Shown: in pieces, positions 27,752 through 39,608 of the stretch
Layout: the number at the start of each line of letters is the position of its first letter
How positions within the stretch are numbered: position 1 is the stretch's first letter
Assembly (NCBI RefSeq): GCF_020023735.2
Contig: NZ_CP076444.2
Coordinates: forward strand, 2,185,501 to 2,249,500
Reading direction: 5' to 3'
Origin: Mycoavidus sp. HKI
GTDB taxonomy: Bacteria; Pseudomonadota; Gammaproteobacteria; Burkholderiales; Burkholderiaceae
DNA: 64,000 nt
Position numbers and translations under genes: made by a program
Notes under the pieces: model-generated
What the model saw: only the letters and a program-made list of their open reading frames with translations
The model's database searches: none
What the model was told of the DNA's origin: nothing

Positions 27752-28779
27752 TGCGGGCCCTGGTTTGTCGTATCTGGCGCTGGAGCGCTCTGGCTTTTGG
27801 CGCTAGTTTTCGGTTTTATATTTTTACGCTTAACAGAATTCGTGGGCGTCGCGCTCGCGGTTGCTTTAGCTTTAGCTTTAGCACCGGCATTGTTTCCAGC
27901 TGCATTCAATGTATTTTTTGCCGCGTCATTTAACTCAAGTGGCGGCGGGTTTTCATAATGCAGCACCAGCAACTGGCGTGTCCCTCGGACCGGAGTGTAA
28001 GGTACGCAAATGACCCGGGCGAATTCAGCGCCATCTTGACGCTCAACCCGCAGCACCTTTGCTACCGGCAAACCTGGCGGAAAGACCCCATCCAGACCAC
28101 TGGTGACTAATTGATCATCCGCTTGGATATCCGCACTGACTGGGATATAGCGCAATTCAAGCAAATCGCCGCGAGGCGTACCAGAGATAATACTTCTAAC
28201 CCCCGTGCGCACCAATTGTACAGGCACCGCCTGATCTTTATCCGTCAATAGAGTCACTTCTGCTTGCAGTGGATAAACCCGGGTTACTTGACCAATCACG
28301 CCCTCTTCATTGACCACTGGCGCGCCGGCTTGCACGCCCTGCCGCAGGCCACGGTCAATGACCACTTTTTGCGTAAAGGGATCATGAGCATCATATTGAA
28401 TTTCAGCGAGCACCGTACCCACTGTTTCGCGTTGTTCAAATTGCAGCAATGCGCGCAGATGGGCATTTTCAGAGCCAAGTTGAACCGCTTGTAACGCTTG
28501 CAGTGCGAGTTTTAAGTTGCGTGTTTTGAGCTCCTGGTTTTCAGCCCGCAAGGTGGTCAGCGTGACAAAGAACCCTGAAATACCACGCACCAGATCACGC
28601 GGCGCAAGCGCTACGCGTTGTAACGGATAAAGCCCAGTGCCAATAACTTGGCGTAGCGTTTCAAGCGTACGATAGCGCGCATCGGAAATCAGCAAGCCGA
28701 GCGCGAGCGCAACGAAAACCATCAGCCGCGCAAATGCAGACGGCCCCTGCTTGAAAAGTGGCGGCGGACTGTATTCCAT
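27748..28779 (-). CDS. mreC: Rod shape-determining protein MreC
   Basis: A 343-residue bitopic periplasmic scaffold of the elongasome. The N-terminus MEYSPPPLFKQGPS is the usual one in this family group, so I start at the ATG at 28779 rather than a TTG at 28791. A membrane helix follows at about residues 17-33, then a coiled coil and the beta-barrel domain (GQVTRVYPLQAEVTLLTDKD). The C-terminal 60 residues are low-complexity and rich in Ala, Lys and Asn. An AK repeat there is encoded by a tandem GCTTTA array on the plus strand (27863-27882). Confidence 0.93.
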   Translation of the reverse strand: MEYSPPPLFKQGPSAFARLMVFVALALGLLISDARYRTLETLRQVIGTGLYPLQRVALAPRDLVRGISGFFVTLTTLRAENQELKTRNLKLALQALQAVQLGSENAHLRALLQFEQRETVGTVLAEIQYDAHDPFTQKVVIDRGLRQGVQAGAPVVNEEGVIGQVTRVYPLQAEVTLLTDKDQAVPVQLVRTGVRSIISGTPRGDLLELRYIPVSADIQADDQLVTSGLDGVFPPGLPVAKVLRVERQDGAEFARVICVPYTPVRGTRQLLVLHYENPPPLELNDAAKNTLNAAGNNAGAKAKAKATASATPTNSVKRKNIKPKTSAKSQSAPAPDTTNQGPQ

Positions 28780-28841
28780 GGTCGGCGCCAATCATTAGTT
28801 ATTCGTGTCGTGCCATCGCGGCACCGACACGCTCTTGTTTA

Positions 28842-29885
<1,044 letters not shown>

Positions 29886-30042
29886 TCAAGGATCCTAACT
29901 GACTCAATAAAATAGCTAATCATACCTTATAATTTGCCTTTACTTGCAGGAAAACTCTTTTTGTGCTGCAAATTGATTTTCCACAAAACTTCGATTTTCT
30001 ATTTAGTTTTTCCGGTTAATCCACTTCTTTTTCGTTATTTTT

Positions 30043-30342
30043 ATGGCTTTGACCTTAACTGATGTAAAAAAAATCGCTCAGCTTGCCCGGCTGGAGCTAG
30101 CTGCTGGCGAGGATGAGCACACGCTGACTGAGCTTAACCATTTTTTTGATCTGGTCGCTCAAATGCAGTTGGTCGACACAACCGGGGTCGAACCCCTGGC
30201 TCATCCAATTGAACAAATTCAAGAAGCGCGCTTGCGCTTGCGTGATGATGCGGTGACTGAAACCCCGGCCCGCGATGAATATCAGCGCAATGCGCCCGCC
30301 ATACAAGACGGCCTTTACCTAGTACCCAAAGTGATCGAATAG
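30043..30342 (+). CDS. gatC: Asp/Glu-tRNA amidotransferase subunit GatC
   Basis: A 99-residue subunit that clamps GatA and GatB together in the amidotransferase that makes Gln-tRNA and/or Asn-tRNA from mischarged precursors. The family sequence is clear: [43 protein letters not shown] and the C-terminal [11 protein letters not shown]. It is the first gene of gatC-gatA-gatB, divergent from mreB. Confidence 0.95.
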   Translation: MALTLTDVKKIAQLARLELAAGEDEHTLTELNHFFDLVAQMQLVDTTGVEPLAHPIEQIQEARLRLRDDAVTETPARDEYQRNAPAIQDGLYLVPKVIE

Positions 30343-30419
30343 CCGCCACCCAGCCTAAAAACGATGACGTTATTTCATCTCTTTATTCACTGCGTTTGCT
30401 TTTTTCGGAAAACCGCACG

Positions 30420-31937
30420 ATGCATCAAAAGAATTTAACTGAGCTGCGCCTAGCGCTTGATACCAAAGCCGTGTCAGCGGTCGAACTCGCGCAGCACTTT
30501 CTAGCACGCATTAAAGCTGCCAGTGCGCTGAATGCCTTTCTTGACATTAACCCGGAGTGCACGCTCGCATCTGCAGCGCAAGCCGATATAGCGATTGCCA
30601 ACGGACACGCAGGACCTTTAACCGGCATTCCGATCGCCCATAAAGATGTCTTTGTGACCCGCCACTGGAAATCTACCGCTGGCTCAAAAATGCTCGCTCA
30701 CTATAAGAGCCCGTTTGAGGCCGCCGTAGTTGAGCGGTTAGCCAATGCCGGTATGGTTTGCGTTGGCAAAACCAATATGGATGAATTCGCCATGGGGTCT
30801 TCCACTGAAAACTCCTTTTTTGGTTCGACCCAAAATCCATGGGATCTTAGCGCGGTGCCAGGCGGCTCATCAGGCGGCTCGGCCGCCGCCGTCGCGGCTC
30901 GGTTAGTGAGTGCGGCCACCGGCAGCGATACCGGCGGTTCGATTCGCCAGCCCGCCGCGTTCACTGGCGTGACGGGCATTAAACCAACCTATGGCCGCGT
31001 TTCACGACACGGCATGATTGCGTTTGCCTCGTCACTTGATCAAGCGGGTCCAATCGCGGTCAGCGCAGCAGATTGCGCGCTTCTTCTCAATGCCTTGGCA
31101 GGCTTTGATCCACGCGACTCAACCAGCCTTGAGCGTGAGACCGAAGATTTCAGCCGCTACCTCGGACACTCATGGAGCGCTCAGGTCCATGCCAGTCAGC
31201 CAACGCCAACTCGACAAGAGCAGCCTAATTTAAAAGGTCTACGCATCGGTTTACCCAAAGAATATTTTGGCGCCGGTTTAGCCGCTGATGTACGCACGGC
31301 GATTGAAGCTGCGCTTAAGGTATATGAATCATTAGGGGCGACGCTGATTGAAATTTCATTGCCTAAGACCGAGCTCTCCATTCCGGTGTACTACGTGCTG
31401 GCCTCAGCTGAAGCGTCCTCTAATTTGTCGCGCTTTGATGGCGTGCGCTACGGACACCGTGCGGCACACTATCGCGACCTTGCCGATTTGTACCAAAAAA
31501 CGCGTACTGAAGGGTTCGGGGCAGAAGTTAAACGGCGCATTCTGATGGGTAGTTACGTGCTGTCGCATGGCTATTACGATGCATATTATGTTCAAGCACA
31601 GAAAATTCGCCGCATCATCGCCCAGGATTTCCAGCAAAGCTTTGCTCAATGCGACGTTATGATGGGGCCTGTGTCACCGACTGTCGCCTGGAACCTAGGT
31701 GAAAAAACCGATGATCCTCTGCGCATGTACCTAGCAGATATTTACACTCTATCTATCAGTTTAGCGGGCCTACCTGGCATGAGCGTACCTTGTGGTTTTG
31801 GCAGTGGGGATACCCCTTTAAGGCCGGTTGGCCTACAAATCATTGGCAACTATTTTAGCGAAGCGCGCATGCTGCAAATTGCGCACGCTTTTCAACAAGT
31901 GACAGATTGGCATACCCGTATGCCAGCGGGAGTTTAA
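30420..31937 (+). CDS. gatA: Asp/Glu-tRNA amidotransferase subunit GatA
   Basis: The amidase-signature subunit (505 residues) that releases ammonia from glutamine for the transamidation. The catalytic triad region is intact: Lys in [10 protein letters not shown], cis-Ser in [15 protein letters not shown], and the nucleophile in [13 protein letters not shown]. The ATG at 30420 ([13 protein letters not shown]) matches the usual start; a TTG at 30396 is eight codons upstream. It ends two bases before gatB. Confidence 0.96.
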   Translation: MHQKNLTELRLALDTKAVSAVELAQHFLARIKAASALNAFLDINPECTLASAAQADIAIANGHAGPLTGIPIAHKDVFVTRHWKSTAGSKMLAHYKSPFEAAVVERLANAGMVCVGKTNMDEFAMGSSTENSFFGSTQNPWDLSAVPGGSSGGSAAAVAARLVSAATGSDTGGSIRQPAAFTGVTGIKPTYGRVSRHGMIAFASSLDQAGPIAVSAADCALLLNALAGFDPRDSTSLERETEDFSRYLGHSWSAQVHASQPTPTRQEQPNLKGLRIGLPKEYFGAGLAADVRTAIEAALKVYESLGATLIEISLPKTELSIPVYYVLASAEASSNLSRFDGVRYGHRAAHYRDLADLYQKTRTEGFGAEVKRRILMGSYVLSHGYYDAYYVQAQKIRRIIAQDFQQSFAQCDVMMGPVSPTVAWNLGEKTDDPLRMYLADIYTLSISLAGLPGMSVPCGFGSGDTPLRPVGLQIIGNYFSEARMLQIAHAFQQVTDWHTRMPAGV

Positions 31938-31939
31938 GT

Positions 31940-33436
31940 ATGCAATGGGAAGCCACTATCGGCCTTGAAACACACGCACAACTCACTTGTGTTTCGAAAA
32001 TTTTCTCCGGCGCTTCAACGCAGTTTGGGACGCCCCCCAATACGCAGGCCAGTGTAGTAGATCTTGCGCTACCAGGCGTTTTACCCGTCATGAATCGGAC
32101 CGCAGCTGAGCTCGCGATTCGTTTTGGTCTGACGATTGGCGCCACCATCACGCCGCGCAGTGTTTTTGAACGCAAGCATTATTTTTATCCAGATCTACCT
32201 AAAGGCTATCAAATCAGCCAGTGCAAGCTTCCTGTCGTACAAGGCGGCACCTTGACAATCCATGTCCCGGCGCACGAAAAAACCAAACAAGCCGCCTACC
32301 AAAAAACCATCCACCTCACCCGCGCGCATCTTGAAGAAGATGCCGGCAAATCATTGCATGAAGATTTTTCTGAGATGACCGGCATTGATTTAAATCGCGC
32401 TGGCACGCCCTTACTAGAAATTGTGACCGAGCCCGATATGCACAGCGCCGCCGAAGCGCTGGCCTATGCCAAAACCTTGCATACGTTGGTGGTATGGCTT
32501 GGTATTTGCGATGGCAATATGCAAGAAGGGTCATTCCGCTGCGATGCCAATGTATCCGTGCGTCCAATCAACCAAGCAGAGCTTGGCACCCGCACTGAAA
32601 TCAAAAATCTCAATTCTTTCCGCTTTTTGGAAGAGGCGATTAATTACGAGATACAACGTCAAATTGAGTTGCTTGAAGATGGCGGGACGGTTAAACAGGA
32701 AACACGTTTATATGATCCCGAACGGCGCGAGACACGCCCGATGCGCAGTAAAGAAGATGCGCATGATTACCGCTATTTTCCTGACCCAGATTTGATGCCG
32801 TTGGTGATTGATTCCGCGTGGATCGAACGCGTGCGCAGCACCTTGCCAGAACTACCTGCCGCCATGCAAATACGCTTAATTGAGCAATATGGGCTTAGCC
32901 CCTATGATGCCGCTGTGTTGACTTCGTCAAAAGCGCTGGCAGCCTATTACGAGGGCGTCGTTACACAAATCAGCGCACTGCAAAAAAACCAAGCGATTGA
33001 TCCAAATTTAGCCAAAGCCGCGGCCAACTGGGTGATGGGTGAACTTAGTTCACAGCTCAACCGTGACAGCATTGAAATCAGCGCTTGCCCGGTCTCCGCT
33101 AAGCAACTCGCGCGGCTACTCGTGCGCATTGCCGATGGCACACTTTCAAACAAACTTGCCAAAGAAGTATTTCAAGCGATCTGGGATGAGAAATCTAATG
33201 ATGAGCAGGCAGCAGACCGCATCATCGAAGCCAAAGGATTGCAACAAATCTCCGATACGAGCGAGCTCGACGCAATCATAGAGGCGGTGCTCACCGCCCA
33301 TCCAAAATCCGTCGAGGAGTTCCGTGCGGGTAAAGAAAAGGCGTTTAATGCGCTGATCGGCCAAGCGATGAAAGCCACCCGCGGTAAAGCCAACCCGCAA
33401 CAGGTCAATGAGATTTTAAAGCGAAAACTAGCTTGA
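31940..33436 (+). CDS. gatB: Asp/Glu-tRNA amidotransferase subunit GatB
   Basis: The 498-residue subunit that phosphorylates the mischarged Asp or Glu on tRNA and transfers ammonia to it. It starts [15 protein letters not shown], with [39 protein letters not shown] and [13 protein letters not shown], all diagnostic. A C-terminal YqeY-like tRNA-binding tail follows ([18 protein letters not shown]). The ATG at 31940 is right after the gatA stop. An in-frame TTG at 31907 inside gatA is rejected. GatCAB in the genome implies a non-discriminating synthetase for Asp or Glu. Confidence 0.96.
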   Translation: MQWEATIGLETHAQLTCVSKIFSGASTQFGTPPNTQASVVDLALPGVLPVMNRTAAELAIRFGLTIGATITPRSVFERKHYFYPDLPKGYQISQCKLPVVQGGTLTIHVPAHEKTKQAAYQKTIHLTRAHLEEDAGKSLHEDFSEMTGIDLNRAGTPLLEIVTEPDMHSAAEALAYAKTLHTLVVWLGICDGNMQEGSFRCDANVSVRPINQAELGTRTEIKNLNSFRFLEEAINYEIQRQIELLEDGGTVKQETRLYDPERRETRPMRSKEDAHDYRYFPDPDLMPLVIDSAWIERVRSTLPELPAAMQIRLIEQYGLSPYDAAVLTSSKALAAYYEGVVTQISALQKNQAIDPNLAKAAANWVMGELSSQLNRDSIEISACPVSAKQLARLLVRIADGTLSNKLAKEVFQAIWDEKSNDEQAADRIIEAKGLQQISDTSELDAIIEAVLTAHPKSVEEFRAGKEKAFNALIGQAMKATRGKANPQQVNEILKRKLA

Positions 33437-33505
33437 TCATTTCCCGATAGGAAGCATCGGCTAGTTTATGGATATTCTAAAAAATAGGATCGTGATTTAA
33501 CTCAA

Positions 33506-34282
33506 ATGTTACGCATCATTAGTGCCAACCTGAACGGCATCCGTTCAGCGGCAAAAAAAGGCTTTTTTGACTGGTTCGGCAAACAACAAGCCGATATTGT
33601 CTGCGTGCAAGAGTTAAAGGCGCAACAAGACGATATGACACCTGATTTTCTAGCACCGCATGGTTATCACAGCTGTTTTCAGCATGCCATTAAAAAAGGC
33701 TACAGCGGAGCGGGTCTCTATATGCGACACGAACCCGATGACTGCATTATCGGCTTTGGCAACCCTGAATTCGATGCTGAAGGGCGTTATGTTGAGATTC
33801 GTTACGGCACGCTATCGGTCGTGTCCGTCTATATGCCCTCTGGCTCCAGTTCGGATGAGCGGCAACAAGCAAAATTCCGCTTCATGGACGCTTTTATGCC
33901 GCATTTGATTGAATTAAAGCAGCAACGCGAAGTCATTTTATGCGGCGATATCAATATTGCACATACGGAAATGGATATTAAAAACTGGAAGGGCAATCTA
34001 AAAAATTCCGGTTTTTTGCCAGAAGAGCGCACCTGGCTTACCAAGCTTTTTGATGAAGTAGGGTATGTGGATGTTTTTCGTAAACTTGATCCACGTGCTG
34101 ATCAATACACTTGGTGGAGCAACCGAGGACAAGCCTATGCAAAAAATGTCGGGTGGCGCATTGATTATCAGCTTGCAACGCCGGCGATTGCCGCACAGGC
34201 AATCAACACTTCAATCTTTAAAGAGATCAAGTTCAGCGATCATGCGCCGTTGACCATCGATTATGCGTATACATTGAAATAG
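33506..34282 (+). CDS. xth: Exodeoxyribonuclease III
   Basis: A 258-residue apurinic endonuclease/3'-exonuclease of the EEP fold for base excision repair. Catalytic residues appear in order: ANLNGIRSA, CVQELKAQ (Glu metal ligand), YMPSGS, GDINIAHTEMDIKN (Asp/Asn), and SDHAPLTIDY (Asp-His). Length is usual. It follows gatB after 69 bases and ends 11 bases from the convergent ampG. Confidence 0.95.
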   Translation: MLRIISANLNGIRSAAKKGFFDWFGKQQADIVCVQELKAQQDDMTPDFLAPHGYHSCFQHAIKKGYSGAGLYMRHEPDDCIIGFGNPEFDAEGRYVEIRYGTLSVVSVYMPSGSSSDERQQAKFRFMDAFMPHLIELKQQREVILCGDINIAHTEMDIKNWKGNLKNSGFLPEERTWLTKLFDEVGYVDVFRKLDPRADQYTWWSNRGQAYAKNVGWRIDYQLATPAIAAQAINTSIFKEIKFSDHAPLTIDYAYTLK

Positions 34283-34293
34283 GATCGCATTTT

Positions 34294-35544
34294 TTAGGTC
34301 TGCCGAGTTTTCCAAGGCGCAATCCAAGGCAACAATAACATGCCTGGCAGGGCCAGCGCGGTACATACAAAGAAGAATTCAAACCAGCCGACCTGCTCAA
34401 CGATATAGCCAGCACCTGCATTAGCAAAGGTGCGCGGCACAGCGGACAAGCTGGTAAAGAGGGCAAATTGAGTCGCCGAGTAACGTGGATTCGTAGTCTG
34501 CGCGATATAGGCAATAAATGCGGCTGTACCAAGCCCGGTAGCAAACATCTCACAAGCAATCACCATCGCCAGCCAAAACTCCACCGGCCCCATATGCGCA
34601 AGCCAAGCAAAGCTTAAAATGGCCACCATTTGCGCCACACCAAACAACCATAAGCCACGTGCGATGCCAAGTTTCAGCAGCGACACGCCACCAACAATGC
34701 CGCCGCCAATACTCGCCCAAAGTCCAACCGTTTTGGCGATCATCCCGATCTCGGTTTTAGTGAACCCCAGATCCAGATAAAAAGCCGTGGCCAGCGAAGT
34801 CGCCATACTATCGCCCAGCTTGTACAAAAACATAAAAGCCAGAACCAGTACAGCATGCCGCCAACCATTACGCATCATGAATTCTTGCAAGGGTAGTACG
34901 ACGGCATCTCGCAATGTTTTGGGGGGCATGATGTGCACATTGGGTTCGCGCACGATACAGGTCAAGATAATGCCTGGCAACATAAAAGCCGCCGTAATCA
35001 CAAAAACTTCCGACCATTGAAGGAGGTCTGCCAAAATCAATGCTAATGCGCCGGGTACCAAACCGGCAATTTTATAAGCATTGACATAAATCGCGGTGCC
35101 AAGCCCTTGTTCCTGATCATTTAACAGTTCCCGGCGATAAGCATCCAGCACAATATCTAGGCTCGCACTAAAAAATGCGAGTGCTGCAGCCAGTGCAGCA
35201 ACCGCCCACAACGTATCATGAGGCGAAACAAAACCCAGCGCAGCGATGGTGCCAGCCACCAATAATTGCGTGCAGAGCATCCACGCACGCCTTCGCCCTA
35301 ACGGCACGCCGGGCAGCTTGGGGATAAAGCGATCCATCATCGGCGCCCAGATAAATTTCCAGGTGTACGGAAATTGGATCAATGCAAACAGCCCAATTGA
35401 CTCCAGATCGATTTTTTCAGAACGCAGCCATGCTTGCACCAAATTAAGCAAAACGAAGAGCGGTAAACCCGACGTGAAGCCTAAAAAAAAGCAAATCAGC
35501 ATGCGCGTGTTGAAATATACGCCCCAGCCGTGCTTAAGCTTCAT
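34294..35544 (-). CDS. ampG: AmpG-like muropeptide permease (MFS)
   Basis: A 416-residue major-facilitator protein with about twelve hydrophobic segments. It matches AmpG, which imports GlcNAc-anhydroMurNAc peptides for murein recycling: FFLGFTSGLPLFVL, FPYTWKFIWAPMMDRF, LGRRRAWM, ALDIVLDAYRRELL-type text (SLDIVLDAYRRE), and KLGDSMATSLATAFYLDLGF. It lies downstream of the metW relic on the same strand, an order (metW then ampG) known from Burkholderia relatives. Recycling may be linked to beta-lactamase induction in relatives; nothing here shows that. Confidence 0.92.
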   Translation of the reverse strand: MKLKHGWGVYFNTRMLICFFLGFTSGLPLFVLLNLVQAWLRSEKIDLESIGLFALIQFPYTWKFIWAPMMDRFIPKLPGVPLGRRRAWMLCTQLLVAGTIAALGFVSPHDTLWAVAALAAALAFFSASLDIVLDAYRRELLNDQEQGLGTAIYVNAYKIAGLVPGALALILADLLQWSEVFVITAAFMLPGIILTCIVREPNVHIMPPKTLRDAVVLPLQEFMMRNGWRHAVLVLAFMFLYKLGDSMATSLATAFYLDLGFTKTEIGMIAKTVGLWASIGGGIVGGVSLLKLGIARGLWLFGVAQMVAILSFAWLAHMGPVEFWLAMVIACEMFATGLGTAAFIAYIAQTTNPRYSATQFALFTSLSAVPRTFANAGAGYIVEQVGWFEFFFVCTALALPGMLLLPWIAPWKTRQT

Positions 35545-35593
35545 ATAAAGAACCTATATCAGTTTGCGATTCCTAGCGTGCTAGATGAGCCTG

Positions 35594-35825
35594 CTAGCCA
35601 TATCGTTTGACACGACAAACCACAAGACTACCACGCCAATTTGGTTCTCAACGCACAACCGCCCCCCCGAGGCAAAACTATGCGGTCAATAATTTCAATG
35701 CCCGCCGCATACGCATGCGCTTCAAAATCACGCACGGTCAATCTTCGGACATTCGGAGTGTTGCGCCACTGATAGGGCAAAGACGCTGATACCGGCAGGC
35801 GGCCACCCAGCACAGTCTCTGACAA
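35594..35825 (-). pseudogene. metW: metW relic (methionine biosynthesis protein MetW, C-terminal fragment)
   Basis: Reading leftward from 35825, GRLPVSASLPYQW, NTPNVRRLTVRDFEAHA and AGIEIIDRIVL correspond to the C-terminal part of MetW, the methyltransferase-fold partner of MetX in homoserine acylation. The frame then breaks at a run of seven Gs (plus-strand C7 near 35661-35667). In the shifted frame, VVR, a stop, then EPNWRGSLVVCRVKRYG and a stop at 35594 complete the family C-terminus. No start codon, SAM-binding domain or upstream metX is present between here and argB. So it is an N-terminally deleted, frameshifted remnant just upstream of ampG. Recognition is from memory of family sequence, not a search. 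Confidence 0.78.
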
Positions 35826-35955
35826 AATTTTCGTTGTACAGTGAATAGTTTGGCTGTGACAATACCAACCGATGATGTCATGCTAACTGAGATAGGCCGC
35901 CTAATGTAGTGAGGTTACACCAAGCCAGTGCGCTTGAGCAGGTTAGCTGCAGCAA

Positions 35956-36855
35956 TTAATGCGAGCGAATCACCGTGCCAAGCGATTGCTCAGTCAATAT
36001 TTCAAGCAGTAGCGAATGCTCGATGCGGCCATCCATAATATGCACCGACGGCACACCGCTTTTGGCCGCATCAAGGGCAGCATTGATTTTAGGCAGCATC
36101 CCGCCAGAGATGGTGCCATCTGCAAATAGCGCGTCAATTTGGGAGGTGCTTAAATCGGTCAGCAGCGTGCCTTCTTTATCCATCACACCAGCAATATTTG
36201 TCATGATCAATAATTTTTCCGCATTGAGTATGGTGGCCAGTTTGCCCGCGACCCAATCTGCATTTAAATTATAAGAAACACCATCACCGTCAAAGCCGAT
36301 CGGCGAAATTACTGGAATGAAAGAACCACGTTGCAAAGCCTTAACGACGGCCGGATTAATTGTCTCAACCTCGCCCACTTGGCCAATATCCAGAAATTCG
36401 CCCACGCGTTCCCGATCTGGCACCTGCATCCGGCGCGCCCGAATCAAACCACCGTCTTTGCCGGTCAAGCCGACCGCCTGGCCGCCATAATGGTTAATTA
36501 GCGAGACAATTTCTTGTTGAATTTCGCCGGCCAAGACCCATTCGACGATACTCATCGTTTCTGCATCGGTGACACGCATGCCTTGTAGAAAGGCGCGCTG
36601 CTTACCCACTCTTTGCAAAGCTCGATCGATTTGCGGCCCACCGCCATGGACCAAGACTAAATTAATGCCGAGCAGCTTGAGCAATACCGCATCGCGCGCA
36701 AAGCCTTGCTTGAGATGCTGTTCAGTCATCGCGTTACCACCATATTTGATGACCACAGTTTTACTGTGATAGCGTTGAATATGAGGCAGCGCTTCCGCGA
36801 GAATATGAGCCTTTAATTCACTCGCTATTAACGATAAATCAAGTTGTTTGGACAT
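35956..36855 (-). CDS. argB: Acetylglutamate kinase
   Basis: A 299-residue enzyme for the second step of arginine synthesis, phosphorylating N-acetylglutamate. Motifs: [22 protein letters not shown], a [10 protein letters not shown] segment, and [12 protein letters not shown] near the C-terminal half, ending SLGTVI. It is 56 bases downstream of hslU on the same strand, the hslV-hslU-argB order known in Burkholderia. The metW relic follows. Confidence 0.95.
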   Translation of the reverse strand: MSKQLDLSLIASELKAHILAEALPHIQRYHSKTVVIKYGGNAMTEQHLKQGFARDAVLLKLLGINLVLVHGGGPQIDRALQRVGKQRAFLQGMRVTDAETMSIVEWVLAGEIQQEIVSLINHYGGQAVGLTGKDGGLIRARRMQVPDRERVGEFLDIGQVGEVETINPAVVKALQRGSFIPVISPIGFDGDGVSYNLNADWVAGKLATILNAEKLLIMTNIAGVMDKEGTLLTDLSTSQIDALFADGTISGGMLPKINAALDAAKSGVPSVHIMDGRIEHSLLLEILTEQSLGTVIRSH

Positions 36856-36911
36856 AGCAGCAATAACTCAGCAGTAAGTGTTGTAAGGTGCATAAACGCC
36901 AATCAATACGC

Positions 36912-38291
36912 TTACAAAATATAACGCGATAAATCTTCGTTTTTAGCAACATCGTTGAGTGCTGCATCCACATAAGCCGCATCAATTTTCACCTGTTGCT
37001 TGCCTTGGCTGCCCGCCACGAAGGCAATTTCTTCCAGCAATTTTTCAATCACGGTATAAAGCCGGCGCGCACCAATATTCTCGGTTTTTTCATTCACTAA
37101 AAAGGCAATTTCCGCCAAGCGACGAATGCCATCTTTAACAAAATCCAGCTTTACGCCATCCGTCCCTAAAAGCGCTTCATATTGCTTCACTAAACTTGCG
37201 TCAGTGCCACTCAAAATAGCTTCAAAATCTTCAACGGAGAGTGAGTCGAGCTCAACCCGAATTGGAAAACGCCCTTGTAACTCAGGAATTAAATCACTCG
37301 GTTTAGATAGATGGAAAGCGCCACATGCGATAAACAAAATATGATCTGTTTTAACCATGCCATATTTAGTGCTCACGGCTGTACCTTCAACCAGTGGCAA
37401 TAAATCACGCTGCACCCCCTGGCGCGATACTTCGGCTCCGCTGGCTTCACTGCGCGAAGCGATTTTGTCGATTTCATCGAGAAATACAATGCCGTTTTGC
37501 TCAACGCTCTGCACGGCTTTTGATTTGACCTCGTCGTCATTCAGCATCTTCGCCGCTTCTTCATCGGTCAAAAGCTTCATCGCTTCTTTAATGCTAACCT
37601 TGCGTCGCGTTTTACGCCCACTCCCCATACTCGAGAGCATACTGCGAATTTGCTCCGTCATTTCTTCCATCCCGGCCGGCCCCATAATATCCATCGTGGT
37701 GGCCGCCGACTCTAAATCGAGTTCAATCTCTTTATCATCGAGTTTGCCTTCGCGCAAACGCTTACGAAAGGTTAGGCGCGTTGCATTATTTTTTTTATCA
37801 TTGTCGGCTTTGTCGTCCGCCTCTTGATGTTCTGGCTCTACCGCGTCAGGCGATGCGTTGGCCGCTAACGAACGTGGCGTCGGCAATAAGATATCGAGAA
37901 CTCGCTCCTCAGCAAAATCCTCTGCTTTAGTAAGCACCTTACGCATTTCAGATTCGCGCGTTTGCTTAACGGCAATCTCGATCAAATCACGCACAATGCT
38001 ATCAACATCGCGGCCGACATAGCCCACTTCAGTGAATTTAGTGACTTCAATTTTGATAAAAGGCGCCTCCGCTAACTTCGCCAGACGGCGAGCGATTTCG
38101 GTCTTGCCTACGCCAGTTGGGCCAATCATCAAAATGTTTTTAGGGGTAATTTCCTGGCGCAATGGCTCTGCCACTTGCTGCCGGCGCCAACGGTTGCGTA
38201 GCGCAACGGCTACCGCGCGCTTGGCTTTATCCTGGCCAATAATATGCTTGTTCAGTTCCGAGACGATTTCGGCGGGGGTCATATTGCTCAT
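36912..38291 (-). CDS. hslU: HslUV protease ATPase subunit HslU
   Basis: A 459-residue AAA+ unfoldase that feeds proteins to HslV. Walker A is [15 protein letters not shown], the pore loop region is [20 protein letters not shown], Walker B is [13 protein letters not shown], and the C-terminal tail NEDLSRYIL inserts into HslV. The variable I domain in the middle is rich in Lys, Asp and Glu. I use the ATG at 38291 ([14 protein letters not shown]), ten bases after the hslV stop. A longer frame back to 38378 inside hslV is rejected. Confidence 0.96.
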   Translation of the reverse strand: MSNMTPAEIVSELNKHIIGQDKAKRAVAVALRNRWRRQQVAEPLRQEITPKNILMIGPTGVGKTEIARRLAKLAEAPFIKIEVTKFTEVGYVGRDVDSIVRDLIEIAVKQTRESEMRKVLTKAEDFAEERVLDILLPTPRSLAANASPDAVEPEHQEADDKADNDKKNNATRLTFRKRLREGKLDDKEIELDLESAATTMDIMGPAGMEEMTEQIRSMLSSMGSGRKTRRKVSIKEAMKLLTDEEAAKMLNDDEVKSKAVQSVEQNGIVFLDEIDKIASRSEASGAEVSRQGVQRDLLPLVEGTAVSTKYGMVKTDHILFIACGAFHLSKPSDLIPELQGRFPIRVELDSLSVEDFEAILSGTDASLVKQYEALLGTDGVKLDFVKDGIRRLAEIAFLVNEKTENIGARRLYTVIEKLLEEIAFVAGSQGKQQVKIDAAYVDAALNDVAKNEDLSRYIL

Positions 38292-38301
38292 ATCAGAGTG
38301 C

Positions 38302-38838
38302 TCAGTCGAGGGTCTCGATAACAAAATTGTGGTTAGTATAAATGCAGAGATCGCCAGCAATGCCAAGTGACTTTTCAACGATCTCGCGCGGCGCTAGTTC
38401 GGTATTTTGCACCAGCGCGCGGGCTGCTGCCTGCGCGTAAGTCCCCCCCGAACCAATCGCACAGATACCGCTCTCAGGATCAAGCACATCACCGTTACCG
38501 GTTAAGACCAGCGTTGTTTCCGCATCAGCTGCGATCATCATCGCTTCTAAGCGACGCAACATCCGATCGGTACGCCAATCTTTAGCAAGCTCAACAGCGG
38601 CGCGCATTAAATTGCCTTGATACTTCTCAAGTTTCCCTTCAAAGCGGTCCAGCAAGGAGAATGCGTCAGCCGTGCCGCCCGCAAAGCCGACCAGTACTTT
38701 ATTGTCATGAATGCGGCGAATTTTTCTTGCACTGCCTTTCATAACGACATTGCCCAAGGTAACCTGACCATCTCCGCCGACAGCTACGTGCTTGCCGCGT
38801 CGCACCGAAACAATGGTGGTGCCGTGATACTGTTCCAT
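38302..38838 (-). CDS. hslV: HslUV protease peptidase subunit HslV
   Basis: A 178-residue proteasome-like threonine peptidase. The nucleophile is the first Thr of TTIVSVRRG, exposed after removal of the short MEQYHG propeptide. [25 protein letters not shown] and [18 protein letters not shown] are typical. The ATG at 38838 has an AAGGA site seven bases upstream; longer frames to 38916 do not fit the family. It is the first gene of hslV-hslU-argB. Confidence 0.96.
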   Translation of the reverse strand: MEQYHGTTIVSVRRGKHVAVGGDGQVTLGNVVMKGSARKIRRIHDNKVLVGFAGGTADAFSLLDRFEGKLEKYQGNLMRAAVELAKDWRTDRMLRRLEAMMIAADAETTLVLTGNGDVLDPESGICAIGSGGTYAQAAARALVQNTELAPREIVEKSLGIAGDLCIYTNHNFVIETLD

Positions 38839-39038
38839 ATAGATTCCTTCTGAAAACGCTACGCCCTCAACTGACTGCATCTCATGGCTGAGAACAGACA
38901 CATAGCAAAACAACAACGGGGGCCGAGCGAGCTAACCTTAAGCGTGAATGCCATTATTTTAGGGCGCCGCCCCGATTATCAAGGGCAACGCAAAACACTT
39001 TTCGATACGTTATGGGTATTTAATTAATGCTTGGGCCT

Positions 39039-39059
39039 AAAAGCAAAACACGGCGTGTT
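39039..39059 (-). terminator. Probable terminator of dksA
   Basis: On the minus strand, AACAC-GCC-GTGTT is followed by TTGCTTTT, starting ten bases after the dksA stop. The stem is short (five to six pairs), but the T-rich tail and position fit. Confidence 0.42.
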
Positions 39060-39069
39060 CTGGCTCTAA

Positions 39070-39489
39070 TCAATCGCCAAAGAGCTTTTGGCGCAACTCC
39101 CGACGCTCTTGCGCCTCGAGCGACAATGTAGCAGTAGGCCGAGCAAGTAAGCGCGCAAGACCAATCGGTTCGCCCGTTTCCTCACACCAACCATATTCGC
39201 CCGACTCAATCCGTGCGAGTGATTGCAGAATTTTTTTGAGTAATTTTCTTTCTCGATCGCGAGTACGCAATTCCAGTGCATGCTCCTCTTCAATGGTAGC
39301 GCGATCAGCCGGATCGGGTACAACCACCGTTTCACGCAAATGCTCGGTAGTTTGACCGGCGTTATGCAAAAGCTCTGCTTGCAACTGTTCGAGCTTGCGC
39401 TTGAAAAAATCGCGCTGCTCGTCGTTCATATAATCCTTTTCGCCCATCTTTAGGATTTCAGCTTCAGTCAAAGATTTTTTCGTGCTCAT
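39070..39489 (-). CDS. dksA: RNA polymerase-binding transcription factor DksA
   Basis: A 139-residue coiled-coil regulator that enters the secondary channel of RNA polymerase and, with ppGpp, represses rRNA promoters. The coiled-coil tip region holds DPADRAT, with the Asp pair context needed for activity. The C-terminal zinc-finger-like region (GEYGWCEETGEPIGLARLLA) keeps only one of the four cysteines found in E. coli DksA, as I recall is common in betaproteobacterial DksA; it resembles cysteine-poor DksA variants that do not need zinc. It is solitary, downstream of a small cytochrome gene on the same strand. Confidence 0.94.
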   Translation of the reverse strand: MSTKKSLTEAEILKMGEKDYMNDEQRDFFKRKLEQLQAELLHNAGQTTEHLRETVVVPDPADRATIEEEHALELRTRDRERKLLKKILQSLARIESGEYGWCEETGEPIGLARLLARPTATLSLEAQERRELRQKLFGD

Positions 39490-39608
39490 TTAGCGGATGC
39501 TTTCGATAGTAATACGGTGTGGATCATAGCCCGGCGCCATGTACAAAACAGGTAGACTGCGGCAGTCTTTCGGCAGAGTGACACGTGTTGCGCAGCAGGC
39601 CTTGCGAT

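Noticed and set aside
27863..27882. GCTTTA tandem repeat as a regulatory or mobile repeat
   Set aside because: It lies inside mreC and simply encodes an Ala-Lys run in the low-complexity tail.
38292..38378. Upstream extension of hslU with a membrane-like N-terminus
   Set aside because: The extension overlaps hslV and is its shadow; family members begin at MSxMTPAEIV.
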